A stretch of DNA of 64,000 bases, taken from NCBI RefSeq assembly GCF_009765275.1, contig NZ_VOPH01000004.1, positions 414,388 through 478,387 on the forward strand. Direction: 5' to 3'. The position numbers were made by a program, and so were the translations under genes. The stretch is from Chachezhania sediminis (GTDB taxonomy: Bacteria > Pseudomonadota > Alphaproteobacteria > Rhodobacterales > Rhodobacteraceae). The notes beneath the pieces were generated by a model, which worked only from the letters and a program-made list of their open reading frames with translations, did not search any database and was not told the DNA's origin. Shown here one piece after another: positions 27,836 to 36,381 of this stretch. Numbering within the stretch: position 1 is the stretch's first letter; each line of letters starts with the position of its first letter.

Positions 27836-28582
27836 TTATTCGTCGGTGGACCGGTGCTTCTTGAAGCGCTGCAAGCGGGCGAAGACGGTGCGTCGTTCGG
27901 TCATCAGAAGCCGCAGCAAGCGGAAGCCCAGCGGGCGCAGGAGCGGGTCTTCTTCGGCCAGGCGCCAGAGCCGGGCCAGGATCAAACGGTCCATGTCGCC
28001 CGTGTCCAGCGCATAGGGTGTCAGATCGAAGGCGATGGGATGACGCGGGCGTTCTGCCTTTTTCGGGAAGGCCTGATCATTGCGGCGTCCGGACAAGCGG
28101 CGTTCGCTGTCGTGCAGCTTGATCATGTCGAAAAGCATGGCGATCCCCATGCCGCCCGACACCTGGGCCTGGTTTTCGCCATGGGTTGCGAAGGTCACGC
28201 AGGCCGAAACCAGCCAGCGCACCGGCAGGACGTTCGCCATCGCATCGCCCTGTTCGGCCCAGATGCGACGGAACAGGCAGAGCGCCTCGCGCGGGGGATC
28301 CCTGCGGCGAAGCACGGCCACGCACATCGCGTGGACCAGCGCCAGTTCGTTCATGCCGTCCAGTTCCGCCGTCAGCGTCGCATATTTGCGTTTCGCATCC
28401 TGCGCCTCGTAGGGGCCCAGCGGCGACGTATCGGCGCGCACCGTGCGCGCAGCCAGTTCGGAGAGGTCCACATCGACCGGCGGCAGCACCGCCAGAGGAT
28501 CGTCGTAGGGGACTTCCTTGGCCTCTAGAAACCGCATCAGGCTATAAAAACCGCCTGGATAGATCGTATCATCTAGGTCCAT
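27836..28582 (-). CDS. Conserved hypothetical protein
   Basis: A 248-residue mainly helical, arginine-rich soluble protein that I cannot assign to a named family. It begins MDLDDTIYPGGFYSLMRFLE and has a central segment with two cysteines (VHAMCVAVLRR, EALCLFRRIW), then VRWLVSACVTFATHG and a basic C-terminus RLQRFKKHRSTDE. No signal peptide, transmembrane helix or nucleotide motif is visible. It follows prfC by 25 bases on the same strand, so it is probably co-transcribed with the release-factor gene. Codon bias is normal for the window, which supports a real gene. Confidence 0.7.
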   Translation of the reverse strand: MDLDDTIYPGGFYSLMRFLEAKEVPYDDPLAVLPPVDVDLSELAARTVRADTSPLGPYEAQDAKRKYATLTAELDGMNELALVHAMCVAVLRRRDPPREALCLFRRIWAEQGDAMANVLPVRWLVSACVTFATHGENQAQVSGGMGIAMLFDMIKLHDSERRLSGRRNDQAFPKKAERPRHPIAFDLTPYALDTGDMDRLILARLWRLAEEDPLLRPLGFRLLRLLMTERRTVFARLQRFKKHRSTDE

Positions 28583-28607
28583 CTGGGCAGGTCAGTCATC
28601 CCGTGCA

Positions 28608-30224
28608 TCAGGTCATCATCTCCTTGGTCGCCGACAGTGTGACGTCCGGGTAGTCGCGTACAACGCGGTCGATATCCCATTGCAATCTTGTCAGAAAAAC
28701 GATGTCGCCATCATGGTCGTGGGCGATGTGCTGCTTGTTGGCAGCGACCAGTTTCTCGACTGCAAGCTTGGGGCCATGTACCCATCGGGCAGAGTTAAAT
28801 TGTGAACTTTCGAACCGTACAGGCAGACCGTATTCCAATTCGATCCGGGATGCCAAGACCTCGAATTGGAGTGCCCCCACGACACCTACGATGAAGCCGG
28901 ACCCGATCGAGGGCTTGAAGACCTTGGCCGCGCCTTCCTCGGCGAATTGCATCAAGGCCTTTTCCAGGTGCTTTGCCTTCATCGGGTCGCCGGCGCGGCA
29001 GCTTTGCAGCAGCTCCGGCGCGAAGGACGGGATGCCGGTGACGCGCAGGGCCTCCCCCTCGGTCAAAGTGTCGCCGATGCGCAGTTGTCCATGGTTCGGG
29101 ATGCCGATGATGTCGCCGGCCCAGGCCTCTTCCGCCAGTTCCCGGTCGGAGGCGAGGAAGAGCACGGGATTCGACACCGTCATCGGCTTTTTCGAACGGA
29201 CATGGGTCAGCTTCATGCCGCGCTTGAAATGGCCGCTGGCCATGCGCAGGAACGCCACCCGGTCGCGGTGTTTGGGGTCCATGTTGGCCTGCACCTTGAA
29301 GACGAAGCCTGCGACTTTGTCTTCCTCGGGCGCGATCTTGCGCGGTTCGGCATTCTGGACCTGGGGTTCGGGGCCGAAAGCGCCGACACCGTCCATCAGT
29401 TCCTTCACCCCGAAGGAATTGATCGCCGAGCCGAACCAGATCGGCGTCAGCGTCCCGTCCAGAAGCGCCTGCCGGTCCAGCGGCGGCATCAGCTCGCGCA
29501 CCATCTCCAGCTCTTCCTTCAACTGCTCCAGCAGCTGGGCAGGGACATGTTCGGCCAGCTTCGGGTCGTCCAGCCCGTCGATCCGGATCGATTCCGCCAC
29601 TTTGTTACGGTCGGCGCGGTCCATCAGTTCCAGCCGGTCGTGCAGGATGTCGTAACAGCCGATGAAATCGCGGCCCTGGCCGATGGGCCAGCTGGCGGGC
29701 GTCACGTCAATGGCCAGGTTTTCCTGGATCTCGTCGATGATCTCGAACGTGTCGCGGCTTTCGCGGTCCATCTTGTTGCAGAAGGTCAGGATCGGCAGGT
29801 CGCGCAGGCGGCAGACCTCGAACAGCTTCTGGGTCTGGCTTTCCACGCCCTTGGCGCCGTCGATCACCATGACAGCCGCATCCACCGCCGTCAGCGTGCG
29901 ATAGGTGTCTTCGGAAAAGTCCGAGTGACCGGGCGTGTCGACGAGGTTGAACCGGTAGCCGCCGTAATCGAAGGACATGGCCGAGGCGGAAACCGAGATG
30001 CCGCGGTCCTTTTCCATCTGCATGAAGTCCGACCGGGTGCGCCGCGCCTCGCCCTTGGCGCGGACCTGTCCGGCCATCTGGATCGCGCCGCCATATAGCA
30101 GGAATTTCTCGGTCAGCGTGGTCTTGCCGGCATCTGGGTGCGAGATGATGGCAAAGGTCCGGCGCCGGGCGATTTCCGGCGGCAGCGCGGGACGGTTGGA
30201 GCGGATTTCGGGCATGTCGGTCAT
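28608..30224 (-). CDS. prfC: Peptide chain release factor 3
   Basis: A 538-residue translational GTPase that removes RF1/RF2 from the ribosome after termination. G1 is SHPDAGKTTLTEK near residue 25, G2/switch I has DRGISVSASAM, G3 is VDTPGHSDFSEDTYRTL, G4 is TFCNKMDRE. The C-terminal RF3 domain holds GVVGALQFEVLASRIELEYG. The start at 30224 (MTDMPEIRSN) is preferred to 30260 because it removes a non-family arginine-rich extension; E. coli RF3 has 529 residues. Divergent from the SDR gene at 30386, with 161 bases between for both promoters. Confidence 0.95.
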   Translation of the reverse strand: MTDMPEIRSNRPALPPEIARRRTFAIISHPDAGKTTLTEKFLLYGGAIQMAGQVRAKGEARRTRSDFMQMEKDRGISVSASAMSFDYGGYRFNLVDTPGHSDFSEDTYRTLTAVDAAVMVIDGAKGVESQTQKLFEVCRLRDLPILTFCNKMDRESRDTFEIIDEIQENLAIDVTPASWPIGQGRDFIGCYDILHDRLELMDRADRNKVAESIRIDGLDDPKLAEHVPAQLLEQLKEELEMVRELMPPLDRQALLDGTLTPIWFGSAINSFGVKELMDGVGAFGPEPQVQNAEPRKIAPEEDKVAGFVFKVQANMDPKHRDRVAFLRMASGHFKRGMKLTHVRSKKPMTVSNPVLFLASDRELAEEAWAGDIIGIPNHGQLRIGDTLTEGEALRVTGIPSFAPELLQSCRAGDPMKAKHLEKALMQFAEEGAAKVFKPSIGSGFIVGVVGALQFEVLASRIELEYGLPVRFESSQFNSARWVHGPKLAVEKLVAANKQHIAHDHDGDIVFLTRLQWDIDRVVRDYPDVTLSATKEMMT

Positions 30225-30385
30225 GCGCCTGCCCATAGCGTCGGGGCGGGTCCGGCGCAACGGGTAGCAGAGGCCCGCCCGCGGCCCGAGGGGCTGGTCT
30301 AGGACGACGCGGGGTGTTTAGGTGGCGCGAGGGGCCGCCGAAGGACCGGCGCGCCTAGGGACAGGACTATCGGAAAGGGTCGGCC

Positions 30386-31165
30386 ATGGATCTTGGAATC
30401 GCAGGCAAACGCGCGCTGGTCTGCGCGTCGAGCAAGGGCTTGGGCCTGGGCTGTGCGCAGGCGCTGGCGGCGGAAGGCGTCGACCTGGTGATGAACGCAC
30501 GCGGGGCAGAGGCGCTGGAGGCTTCGGCCGAGGCGATCCGCAGGGATTACGGTGTGACGGTCACCACGGTCGCCATCGACGTGACCTCGCCCCAGGGCCA
30601 GGCCGAGGTGCTGGAGGCCGCGGCAGGTGTCGACATTCTGGTGACCAATGCGGGCGGGCCGCCCCCGGGGATGTGGTCCGACTGGGACCGCGAGGATTTC
30701 ATCAAGGCCCTGGATGCCAACATGCTGACGCCCATCGCCTTCATGAAGGGGCTGATGCCGGCCATGATGGACAGGGGCTGGGGCCGGGTGGTCAACATCA
30801 CCTCGCAATCCGTCCGGGCGCCGATTGCGCAGCTGGGCCTGTCGAATGCGGCGCGTACCGGTCTGACCGGCTATGTCGCGGGCACCGCGCGTCAGGTGGC
30901 GCCCTATGGCGTGAACATCAACAACCTGCTGCCGGGGATCCATGCCACGGACCGGGCGGTCTCGCTCGATGGCGGGGTGGCCGCGGCGCAGGGTATCACG
31001 GCCGAGGAAGCCCGCGAACGGCGCGAAGCCACGATCCCGGCCCGGCGCTATGGCACGGCCGAGGAATTCGGCAAGGCCTGCGCCTTCCTTTGTTCGCAGC
31101 ACGCGGGGTTCATCGTGGGGCAGAACCTGATGCTGGACGGCGGCGCCACGCTTCTGACCATGTGA
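30386..31165 (+). CDS. SDR family protein lacking the YxxxK pair
   Basis: A 259-residue Rossmann protein of the short-chain dehydrogenase/reductase family. The cofactor motif is CASSKGLGLGCAQALA near residue 14, NAG in LVTNAGGPPPG near residue 88, and NITSQSVRAP supplies the serine near residue 140. Where an active enzyme has YxxxK, this protein has GLSNAARTGLTGY, so tyrosine and lysine are missing at the expected spacing. A known SDR clade has LSNxxR there; its activity is unclear. The C-terminal GQNLMLDGGAT is typical. It may be a reductase with altered chemistry or a binding protein. The gene stands alone, divergent from prfC. Confidence 0.85.
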   Translation: MDLGIAGKRALVCASSKGLGLGCAQALAAEGVDLVMNARGAEALEASAEAIRRDYGVTVTTVAIDVTSPQGQAEVLEAAAGVDILVTNAGGPPPGMWSDWDREDFIKALDANMLTPIAFMKGLMPAMMDRGWGRVVNITSQSVRAPIAQLGLSNAARTGLTGYVAGTARQVAPYGVNINNLLPGIHATDRAVSLDGGVAAAQGITAEEARERREATIPARRYGTAEEFGKACAFLCSQHAGFIVGQNLMLDGGATLLTM

Positions 31166-31263
31166 CAGGGTGCCAACCCGCCGCGTTGCAGGATCCTGTC
31201 CGGGTTGCTATTCGGTCGGGATCCTGACCAATTCTATCGGACAAAAGGCAAGAGGCCCGTTCG

Positions 31264-32373
31264 TTGCAGCAGCCCAATCCTCCGCTGGCGCCGCGGCTTG
31301 AAATCCGCAACCTGACCCGCCGGTTCAACGGCCGACCAGTGGTCGACAATGTGTCGCTTGCCGTCATGCCGGGGCAGGTGACCTGCCTGCTGGGCCCGTC
31401 TGGCTGTGGCAAGTCGACGACGCTGCGCATGGTGGCAGGGGTCGAGATGCAGGAGCAGGGCGAGATCTGGGTCGACGGCCGCCTGATTTGCGACACGATC
31501 ACCCGCGTGCCGCCCGAGGAGCGCGAGATCGGCCTGATGTTTCAGGACTTCGCGCTGTTCCCGCACCTGTCGGTGTCCGACAACGTGTCCTTCGGTCTGA
31601 AGGGCCCGCGCGACAAGCGCCGGGCCCGGGTGGTCGAACTGCTGGAGCGGGTGGATCTTCTGCGCCACATCGATGCCTATCCGCACCAACTGTCGGGGGG
31701 CGAACAGCAGCGCGTGGCATTGGCCCGCGCGCTGGCGCCGCGGCCCCGGATCATGCTGATGGACGAGCCGTTTTCCGGCCTGGACAACCGTCTGCGGGAC
31801 GGGATCCGGGACCAGACGCTGGATCTGCTGAAATCCGAGAACACGGCCGTTCTGCTGGTGACCCACGAACCGGACGAGGCGATGCGCATGGCGGACGAGA
31901 TCGCGCTGATGCGCGACGGGCGGATTGTGCAGCGGGGCGCGCCCTACAATGTCTATACCCACCCGGTGGACCGGGCGGCGGTGGCCTTCTTCAGCGACGT
32001 TAACGTGCTGGAAGCCAAGGTGGACGGGGCGCTGGCCGATTCCGCCTTCGGCCGTTTCCTGGCGCCGGGGATCCCGGACGGCACGGCCGTCGACATCGTC
32101 TTCCGGCCCCAGCACGTCCGGCTGGATTTCGACCGCAACGGGCATGGGCCGCGACCCACGCCGACCGATGGCGTGGCCGCCCGGGGTCGGGTCGCCCGCG
32201 CCCGGTTCCTGGGCCACGAAAGCCTGATCGAGTTCCGCATGGACCACGACGGATCCGACCTGAAGGCCACGGTCCCGGGCGTCTTCCTGCCGTCGGCCGG
32301 CACGCCGCTATGGCTGACCGTCCGTCGCGACCGCTGTTTCATCTTCCCGGCACAGAATCGGGCCAACGCCTGA
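31264..32373 (+). CDS. ABC transporter ATPase, Fe3+/polyamine type (orphan)
   Basis: A 369-residue importer ATPase of the FbpC/PotA class. Walker A is GPSGCGKSTTLR near residue 44, the signature LSGGEQQRVALARAL near residue 143, Walker B IMLMDEPFSGLD near residue 165, and the switch histidine VTHEPDEA. Residues about 245-365 form the TOBE-type domain. The start is TTG 31264. No permease or binding-protein gene is near, so it must work with subunits encoded elsewhere. The upstream SDR gene ends 98 bases before. Substrate cannot be decided; the short FDFALFP Q-loop region and TOBE length favour iron(III) or polyamines. Confidence 0.85.
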   Translation: MQQPNPPLAPRLEIRNLTRRFNGRPVVDNVSLAVMPGQVTCLLGPSGCGKSTTLRMVAGVEMQEQGEIWVDGRLICDTITRVPPEEREIGLMFQDFALFPHLSVSDNVSFGLKGPRDKRRARVVELLERVDLLRHIDAYPHQLSGGEQQRVALARALAPRPRIMLMDEPFSGLDNRLRDGIRDQTLDLLKSENTAVLLVTHEPDEAMRMADEIALMRDGRIVQRGAPYNVYTHPVDRAAVAFFSDVNVLEAKVDGALADSAFGRFLAPGIPDGTAVDIVFRPQHVRLDFDRNGHGPRPTPTDGVAARGRVARARFLGHESLIEFRMDHDGSDLKATVPGVFLPSAGTPLWLTVRRDRCFIFPAQNRANA

Positions 32374-32673
32374 TCTGCCGCGACCCGGTTCATGAAACAA
32401 AGATCCGATCGCGCCCGGTCTGCAAAAGGCCGCGCGCGTCTTGCGGTTGAAGATGCTTTCACCACGTAAACTGTTGGGCGCTGCATCGGTCGGTTCCCGC
32501 TCATGCCTGGCACAAGTTTCTGAAATTTCTGTGAAAGGCAGCTCGGGGGATTTTCTCTTTTTCCCGAAGTTCTGATATCCGGCCCTGCCGGTCGTCGGGC
32601 ATCCGATGACCGGGTTGCATTCGTAACATCCGGCGCCGGGACTTCCGCGCCGTCTGCGTCAGGAAAACTATCG
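32374..32673. other. Intergenic region before the Hint gene
   Basis: 300 bases between the ABC ATPase and the Hint gene. It is less GC-rich than the neighbours around 32510-32580 (AAATTTCTGTGAAAGG, TTTTCTCTTTTTCCC), which suits a promoter region. No ORF or clear hairpin with a T-run was recognised. Confidence 0.4.
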
Positions 32674-33735
32674 ATGGTCGTTTCGTTCTGGGCCCGGACA
32701 GATAACAGCAACGCGAAGAACCCGGGCGTCAATCTGACGCCCGCCGGCGCGATCCGGATCGAATTCCTGCCGCTGACGCCTTCGGGCGACCCGGGCGACC
32801 TGGTGCTGCAGCAGCCGGGGGCGGGGATTCCCGATCCCACGACGGTGATCAGCATCGACGGCGAAACCTATTCCTTCGTCTACGAGTTCACAGGCACCCT
32901 TCCGACGCGGAAAAACCTGGGCGGCAACCAGATCCCGGACCAGTACAAGGGCGACGTGATGAACCTGATCACGGTGATCGACTATCCCGCGCCGGGCCAG
33001 TCGGCCCGTCTGGTCTTCCTGCCGAAAAACAGCGCCTCGCAAGAGGACATGGACGATTTCGGAAACGGCGCATTCCGGGTCCAGGATATGGATGGATCGC
33101 CCACGCCGGAACCGCTGTGTTATCTGGCCGGCACCCTGATCCGGACGCCCGAAGGCGACCGTCCGGTTGAAGCCTTCCGTCCCGGCGACACGGTTCTGAC
33201 GGCCGATGGCCGCGTGGTGCGGGTGCGCTGGCTGGCCACCAGTATCGTGGACCCCTTTGCACGGCTGCGCGATCCGTCCCTCCGGCCGGTGATGATCGCG
33301 CCCGACGCCCTTGGGGCGGGCCTGCCGAACCGACCGCTGGGCGTGTCGCGGAACCATTGCCTGCGGATCACGGGCTATGCCGTGCAGCTGGTCTGTGGCG
33401 AGGATGCGGCCTTTCTTCCGGCCAAGCATCTGCCCGGCAGCCTGCGCCTGCCTGAACCGCCGGTTGCCCGCGATCTGCACTATCACAACCTGCTGCTGGA
33501 CCGGCACGAGGTCATCGTCGCAAACGGCGTCGCCGCCGAAAGTCTGTATCCGGGACCTCAGGCCGTCGCCGTCCTGGATCCGGCCGGGCAGAAGGTGCTG
33601 GATGCCATCGTCGCCCGCCGCGGCTATTATGGCCCGACCTGCCTGCCGGTCCTGCGCCGGTACGAGGCGGACGTGGTGGCCAATGAGTTGGACGGGATCC
33701 GGACTGTCGCTGTCCGTCGCGCGCTTTGCGCGTGA
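32674..33735 (+). CDS. Hint-domain protein
   Basis: A 353-residue protein with a C-terminal Hedgehog/intein (Hint) domain of the kind common in Rhodobacterales surface and secreted proteins. The domain begins at Cys149 in LCYLAGTLIRTPEGDRPVE, continues FRPGDTVLTADGRVVRVRW and has the block-B-like LGVSRNHCLRI. It ends near HYHNLLLDRHEVIVANG. The first 148 residues are a beta-rich domain of unknown type (VVSFWARTDN, YSFVYEFTG). No N-terminal signal is seen. Cys149 with the downstream His would permit autoprocessing between residues 148 and 149, but no conserved C-terminal Asn marks an intein. AGGAAA precedes ATG 32674. Confidence 0.8.
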   Translation: MVVSFWARTDNSNAKNPGVNLTPAGAIRIEFLPLTPSGDPGDLVLQQPGAGIPDPTTVISIDGETYSFVYEFTGTLPTRKNLGGNQIPDQYKGDVMNLITVIDYPAPGQSARLVFLPKNSASQEDMDDFGNGAFRVQDMDGSPTPEPLCYLAGTLIRTPEGDRPVEAFRPGDTVLTADGRVVRVRWLATSIVDPFARLRDPSLRPVMIAPDALGAGLPNRPLGVSRNHCLRITGYAVQLVCGEDAAFLPAKHLPGSLRLPEPPVARDLHYHNLLLDRHEVIVANGVAAESLYPGPQAVAVLDPAGQKVLDAIVARRGYYGPTCLPVLRRYEADVVANELDGIRTVAVRRALCA

Positions 33736-33742
33736 TCCGACC

Positions 33743-33773
33743 GTCTCAGTCTCAGTCTCAGTCTCAGTCTCAG
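33743..33773. repeat. GTCTCA hexamer tandem repeat x5
   Basis: Five perfect copies of GTCTCA lie between the Hint gene stop and the stop codon of the convergent YafY gene; the last copy supplies that stop (TCA at 33770-33772 read as TGA). A likely slippage-prone microsatellite. Confidence 0.85.
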
Positions 33774-34444
33774 ACTTGACCGGATCGGTAATCCGCCAGT
33801 GTCTTGCCGGGCTCGTCCCGGAACAGTTCGGGCAGGGCGGTTGCCTCGACGATCAGGTCCAGTCGGAAGCGGCGGAAATCCCGCCGCCATTCGCACCAGG
33901 CCAGCAGGGTCCAGAACCGTCCCAAGCTTTCCAGCGTTAGCGGGCGCACGGTCCGGTCCGTCCGGGTTCCGTCCGTGTGCAGCGTTGCCAGCCGCAGCTT
34001 CTGCCTGCCGTTGATCGCCGCCCGGATCCGCGCCAGCTGTCCGACGCCGCGCGCGGTGTCTGCAAAGGGCGTCAGCGCCGTGCGCCAGCTTTCGGATTCG
34101 GGCAGGACATCCACCGGCAGGACGGCGTCGATCCTTGAGGCCAGCGCCTCGGCCGCTCCGCGCAGCCGGTCGTCCGCGGCTTCGGCCACGATGGCCAGCC
34201 CCAAGGTCAGCGCCTCGGCCTCGGCCGGGGACAGGGTCAGGGGCGGCAAGGTCACGGCGCCGGTCGCACGATAGCCCGCGCCCCGCGTGCCTTCGACTGG
34301 CACGCCCGCGGCCATAAGCCGGTCCATGTCGCGATAGATTGTGCGTTCCGACACATCCAGCGCCAGCGCCATGTCGCCCGCACGGTGGCGTTGTCCGTCG
34401 CGCAGGATGTCCAGGATCCGAAGCAGGCGATCGGGGCGGGTCAT
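33770..34444 (-). CDS. YafY/WYL-domain transcriptional regulator
   Basis: A 224-residue regulator. The N-terminal winged helix-turn-helix (type 11) is MTRPDRLLRILDILRDG, then ALDVSERTIYRDMDRL as the recognition region. Residues about 130-205 form a WYL domain (RLATLHTDGTRTDRTVRPL, GRFWTLLAWCEWRRDFRRFRLD), which usually senses nucleic acid or small ligands. The start at 34444 is preferred over 34480 because it begins directly at the HTH. Stop codon overlaps the GTCTCA repeat. It is the only regulator beside the Hint gene, but convergent, so a link is not shown. Confidence 0.85.
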   Translation of the reverse strand: MTRPDRLLRILDILRDGQRHRAGDMALALDVSERTIYRDMDRLMAAGVPVEGTRGAGYRATGAVTLPPLTLSPAEAEALTLGLAIVAEAADDRLRGAAEALASRIDAVLPVDVLPESESWRTALTPFADTARGVGQLARIRAAINGRQKLRLATLHTDGTRTDRTVRPLTLESLGRFWTLLAWCEWRRDFRRFRLDLIVEATALPELFRDEPGKTLADYRSGQV

Positions 34445-34643
34445 GGGGGTATTTACTGACAAAAACATGTCAGGAGTCAAGTCGCAGCGCCAAGCGCCCC
34501 AGAAACCCGCGGCTTTGGCCCGTCCCGAAGCCCCGTCGCGTCTTTCGCCTGCCGCGGCCCCGTTCTAGACCGGGCCGGACAGAGCACATTTGCCGACCGC
34601 GCCCGCCTTTCGTGCGCGGCGGCCCCAGCGAAGGGAGACTGAC

Positions 34644-34859
34644 ATGCTCAACAACATCGGCCTGCCGGGCCTGCTTCTGATCGCCGTCGTGGTCCTGGTT
34701 CTCTTCGGCCGCGGCAAGATTTCGTCGCTGATGGGCGAAGTCGGCAAGGGTATCACCGCGTTCAAGCGCGGCGTGAAGGATGCCAACGACGAGATCACGG
34801 ACGATACGGGCGAGACCGCGCGCGACATCACGCCGGAACCCGAGAAGGACAAGGCCTGA
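34644..34859 (+). CDS. tatA: Sec-independent translocase subunit TatA
   Basis: A 71-residue single-pass protein that oligomerises to form the Tat pore for folded proteins. Residues 5-22 form the transmembrane helix ([17 protein letters not shown]), followed by the [17 protein letters not shown] hinge and amphipathic helix and an acidic tail. AAGGGAG lies 9 bases before ATG 34644. tatB begins 7 bases after the stop, tatC 9 bases after tatB. Confidence 0.95.
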   Translation: MLNNIGLPGLLLIAVVVLVLFGRGKISSLMGEVGKGITAFKRGVKDANDEITDDTGETARDITPEPEKDKA

Positions 34860-34866
34860 TCGCGCC

Positions 34867-35400
34867 ATGTTCGACCTGGGCTGGACCGAGCTTCTGCTGA
34901 TCGGCATCGTCGCGCTGATCGTCGTGGGCCCGAAGGACCTGCCGGTGCTGTTCCGCAGCGTCGGCCAGTTCGTCGGCAAGGCCCGTGGCATGGCGCGCGA
35001 ATTCACCCGTGCGATGCATGACGCCGCCGACGATGCCGGCGTCAGCGACATTTCCAAGACCCTGCGCGCGGCCACCAATCCGATCAACACCGCCATGGAC
35101 GGTGTCCGGAAGGCCGCCGGCGACCTGACCGCGGATTTCGATCCGCGCAAGCTGGATAAGGACACCGCGTCCCAACCGGCAAAGAAGCCGGCCTATGACC
35201 CCGACAGCGAAACCGGCAAGCTGGCCGCCCAGAAAGAGGCGGAAAGAGCCGAAACCGCCAAGCGGATGGAAGCCATCGCCGCCCGCAAGCTGGCCGAACG
35301 CCGCCAGCGCGAGGCGGACGAGGCCCTGCAACGCGCCCAGGAAGCCGAAGCGCGCCTGACGGCCACCGACGACATGCCGGCGGACCCGGACAAGAGCTGA
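34867..35400 (+). CDS. tatB: Sec-independent translocase subunit TatB
   Basis: A 177-residue receptor component of the Tat system that with TatC binds twin-arginine signal peptides. It starts [20 protein letters not shown] with the conserved glutamate at position 8, then [19 protein letters not shown] as the amphipathic helix. The C-terminal half is a long charged, alanine/arginine-rich coiled segment (about residues 115-165). Length and order match alphaproteobacterial tatABC. Confidence 0.94.
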   Translation: MFDLGWTELLLIGIVALIVVGPKDLPVLFRSVGQFVGKARGMAREFTRAMHDAADDAGVSDISKTLRAATNPINTAMDGVRKAAGDLTADFDPRKLDKDTASQPAKKPAYDPDSETGKLAAQKEAERAETAKRMEAIAARKLAERRQREADEALQRAQEAEARLTATDDMPADPDKS

Positions 35401-35409
35401 TATCACCTG

Positions 35410-36381
35410 ATGACCAGTGCCACCGACGACGACATCGACGATTCCACCGCGCCCCTGATCGAGCATCTGGCCGAACTGCGCCAGCGGCTGATCTATTCCG
35501 TGATCGCCTTCATCGTGGGGATGGTGATCACATTCACCTTCGGCTCGACGATCCTCGATTTCCTGCTGATGCCGATCGAATCCTCTCTGCGGGCGCTGGG
35601 GGATCCGAACCCGACCATGCAGTATACCGCGCCGCAGGAGTATTTCTTTACGCTGGTGCGGATCTCGATGGTGTTCGGCCTGGCGCTGTCCTTTCCGGTG
35701 ATCGCCTACCAGTTGTGGCGTTTCGTGGCGCCGGGGCTCTATCGCAGCGAAAAGAACGCGTTCCTGCCGTTCATCATCGCCTCGCCCTTCCTGTTCATCC
35801 TGGGCGGCAGCTTCGCGCAGTATATCGTCACGCCGATGGCGATGAAGTTCTTCCTGGGCTTCGCCGACGCCAGTTCGCTGGTGGCACCCCTGCTGCAGGA
35901 CACCGGGCTGGCCGATCTGGGCGCCACCGCCTCCGATCCGATCCAGATGCCCACGACGCCCCATGGCATCGCCATCGTCTTTCAGGGCAAGGTCAACGAA
36001 ACCTTCGACATCACCCTGAAACTGATCGTGGCTTTCGGCCTGTGTTTCCAGCTGCCCGTTCTTCTGACCCTGATGGGCAAGGCTGGCCTGGTGACAGCCG
36101 CAGGCCTGGGATCGGTGCGCAAATATGCCGTGGTCGCGATCCTGATCCTGGCCGCGATCATCACGCCGCCGGACGTGATCACGCAGGTCATTCTCTTCGT
36201 GGTCGTCTACGGTCTTTACGAAATCTCGATCTTCCTCGTGAAACGTGTCGAGAAGAAGGAAGAGGCACGACTTCGTGCGGAAGGGTATTTCGAAGATGAC
36301 GACCTCGGAGAGGATCCGCTTGCAGCCGAATTCGGCGACGATGCCGGAGAAGACGAAGGGGACGACACCCGTGACCGCTGA
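35410..36381 (+). CDS. tatC: Sec-independent translocase subunit TatC
   Basis: A 323-residue polytopic protein, the core signal-peptide receptor of the Tat translocase. Family motifs are PLIEHLAELRQRLI at the N-terminus and FALSFPVIAYQLWRF-type helix sequence near residue 95. Six helices are predicted. The C-terminal 40 residues are strongly acidic (EDDDLGEDPLAAEFGDDAGE), longer than the E. coli protein (258). Its end overlaps the DUF815 gene start. Confidence 0.95.
   Translation: MTSATDDDIDDSTAPLIEHLAELRQRLIYSVIAFIVGMVITFTFGSTILDFLLMPIESSLRALGDPNPTMQYTAPQEYFFTLVRISMVFGLALSFPVIAYQLWRFVAPGLYRSEKNAFLPFIIASPFLFILGGSFAQYIVTPMAMKFFLGFADASSLVAPLLQDTGLADLGATASDPIQMPTTPHGIAIVFQGKVNETFDITLKLIVAFGLCFQLPVLLTLMGKAGLVTAAGLGSVRKYAVVAILILAAIITPPDVITQVILFVVVYGLYEISIFLVKRVEKKEEARLRAEGYFEDDDLGEDPLAAEFGDDAGEDEGDDTRDR

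Noticed and set aside
30386..33735. SDR, ABC ATPase and Hint gene as one defence or secretion operon
   Set aside because: Gaps of about 100 and 300 bases and unrelated families; no shared signal that would make them a system.
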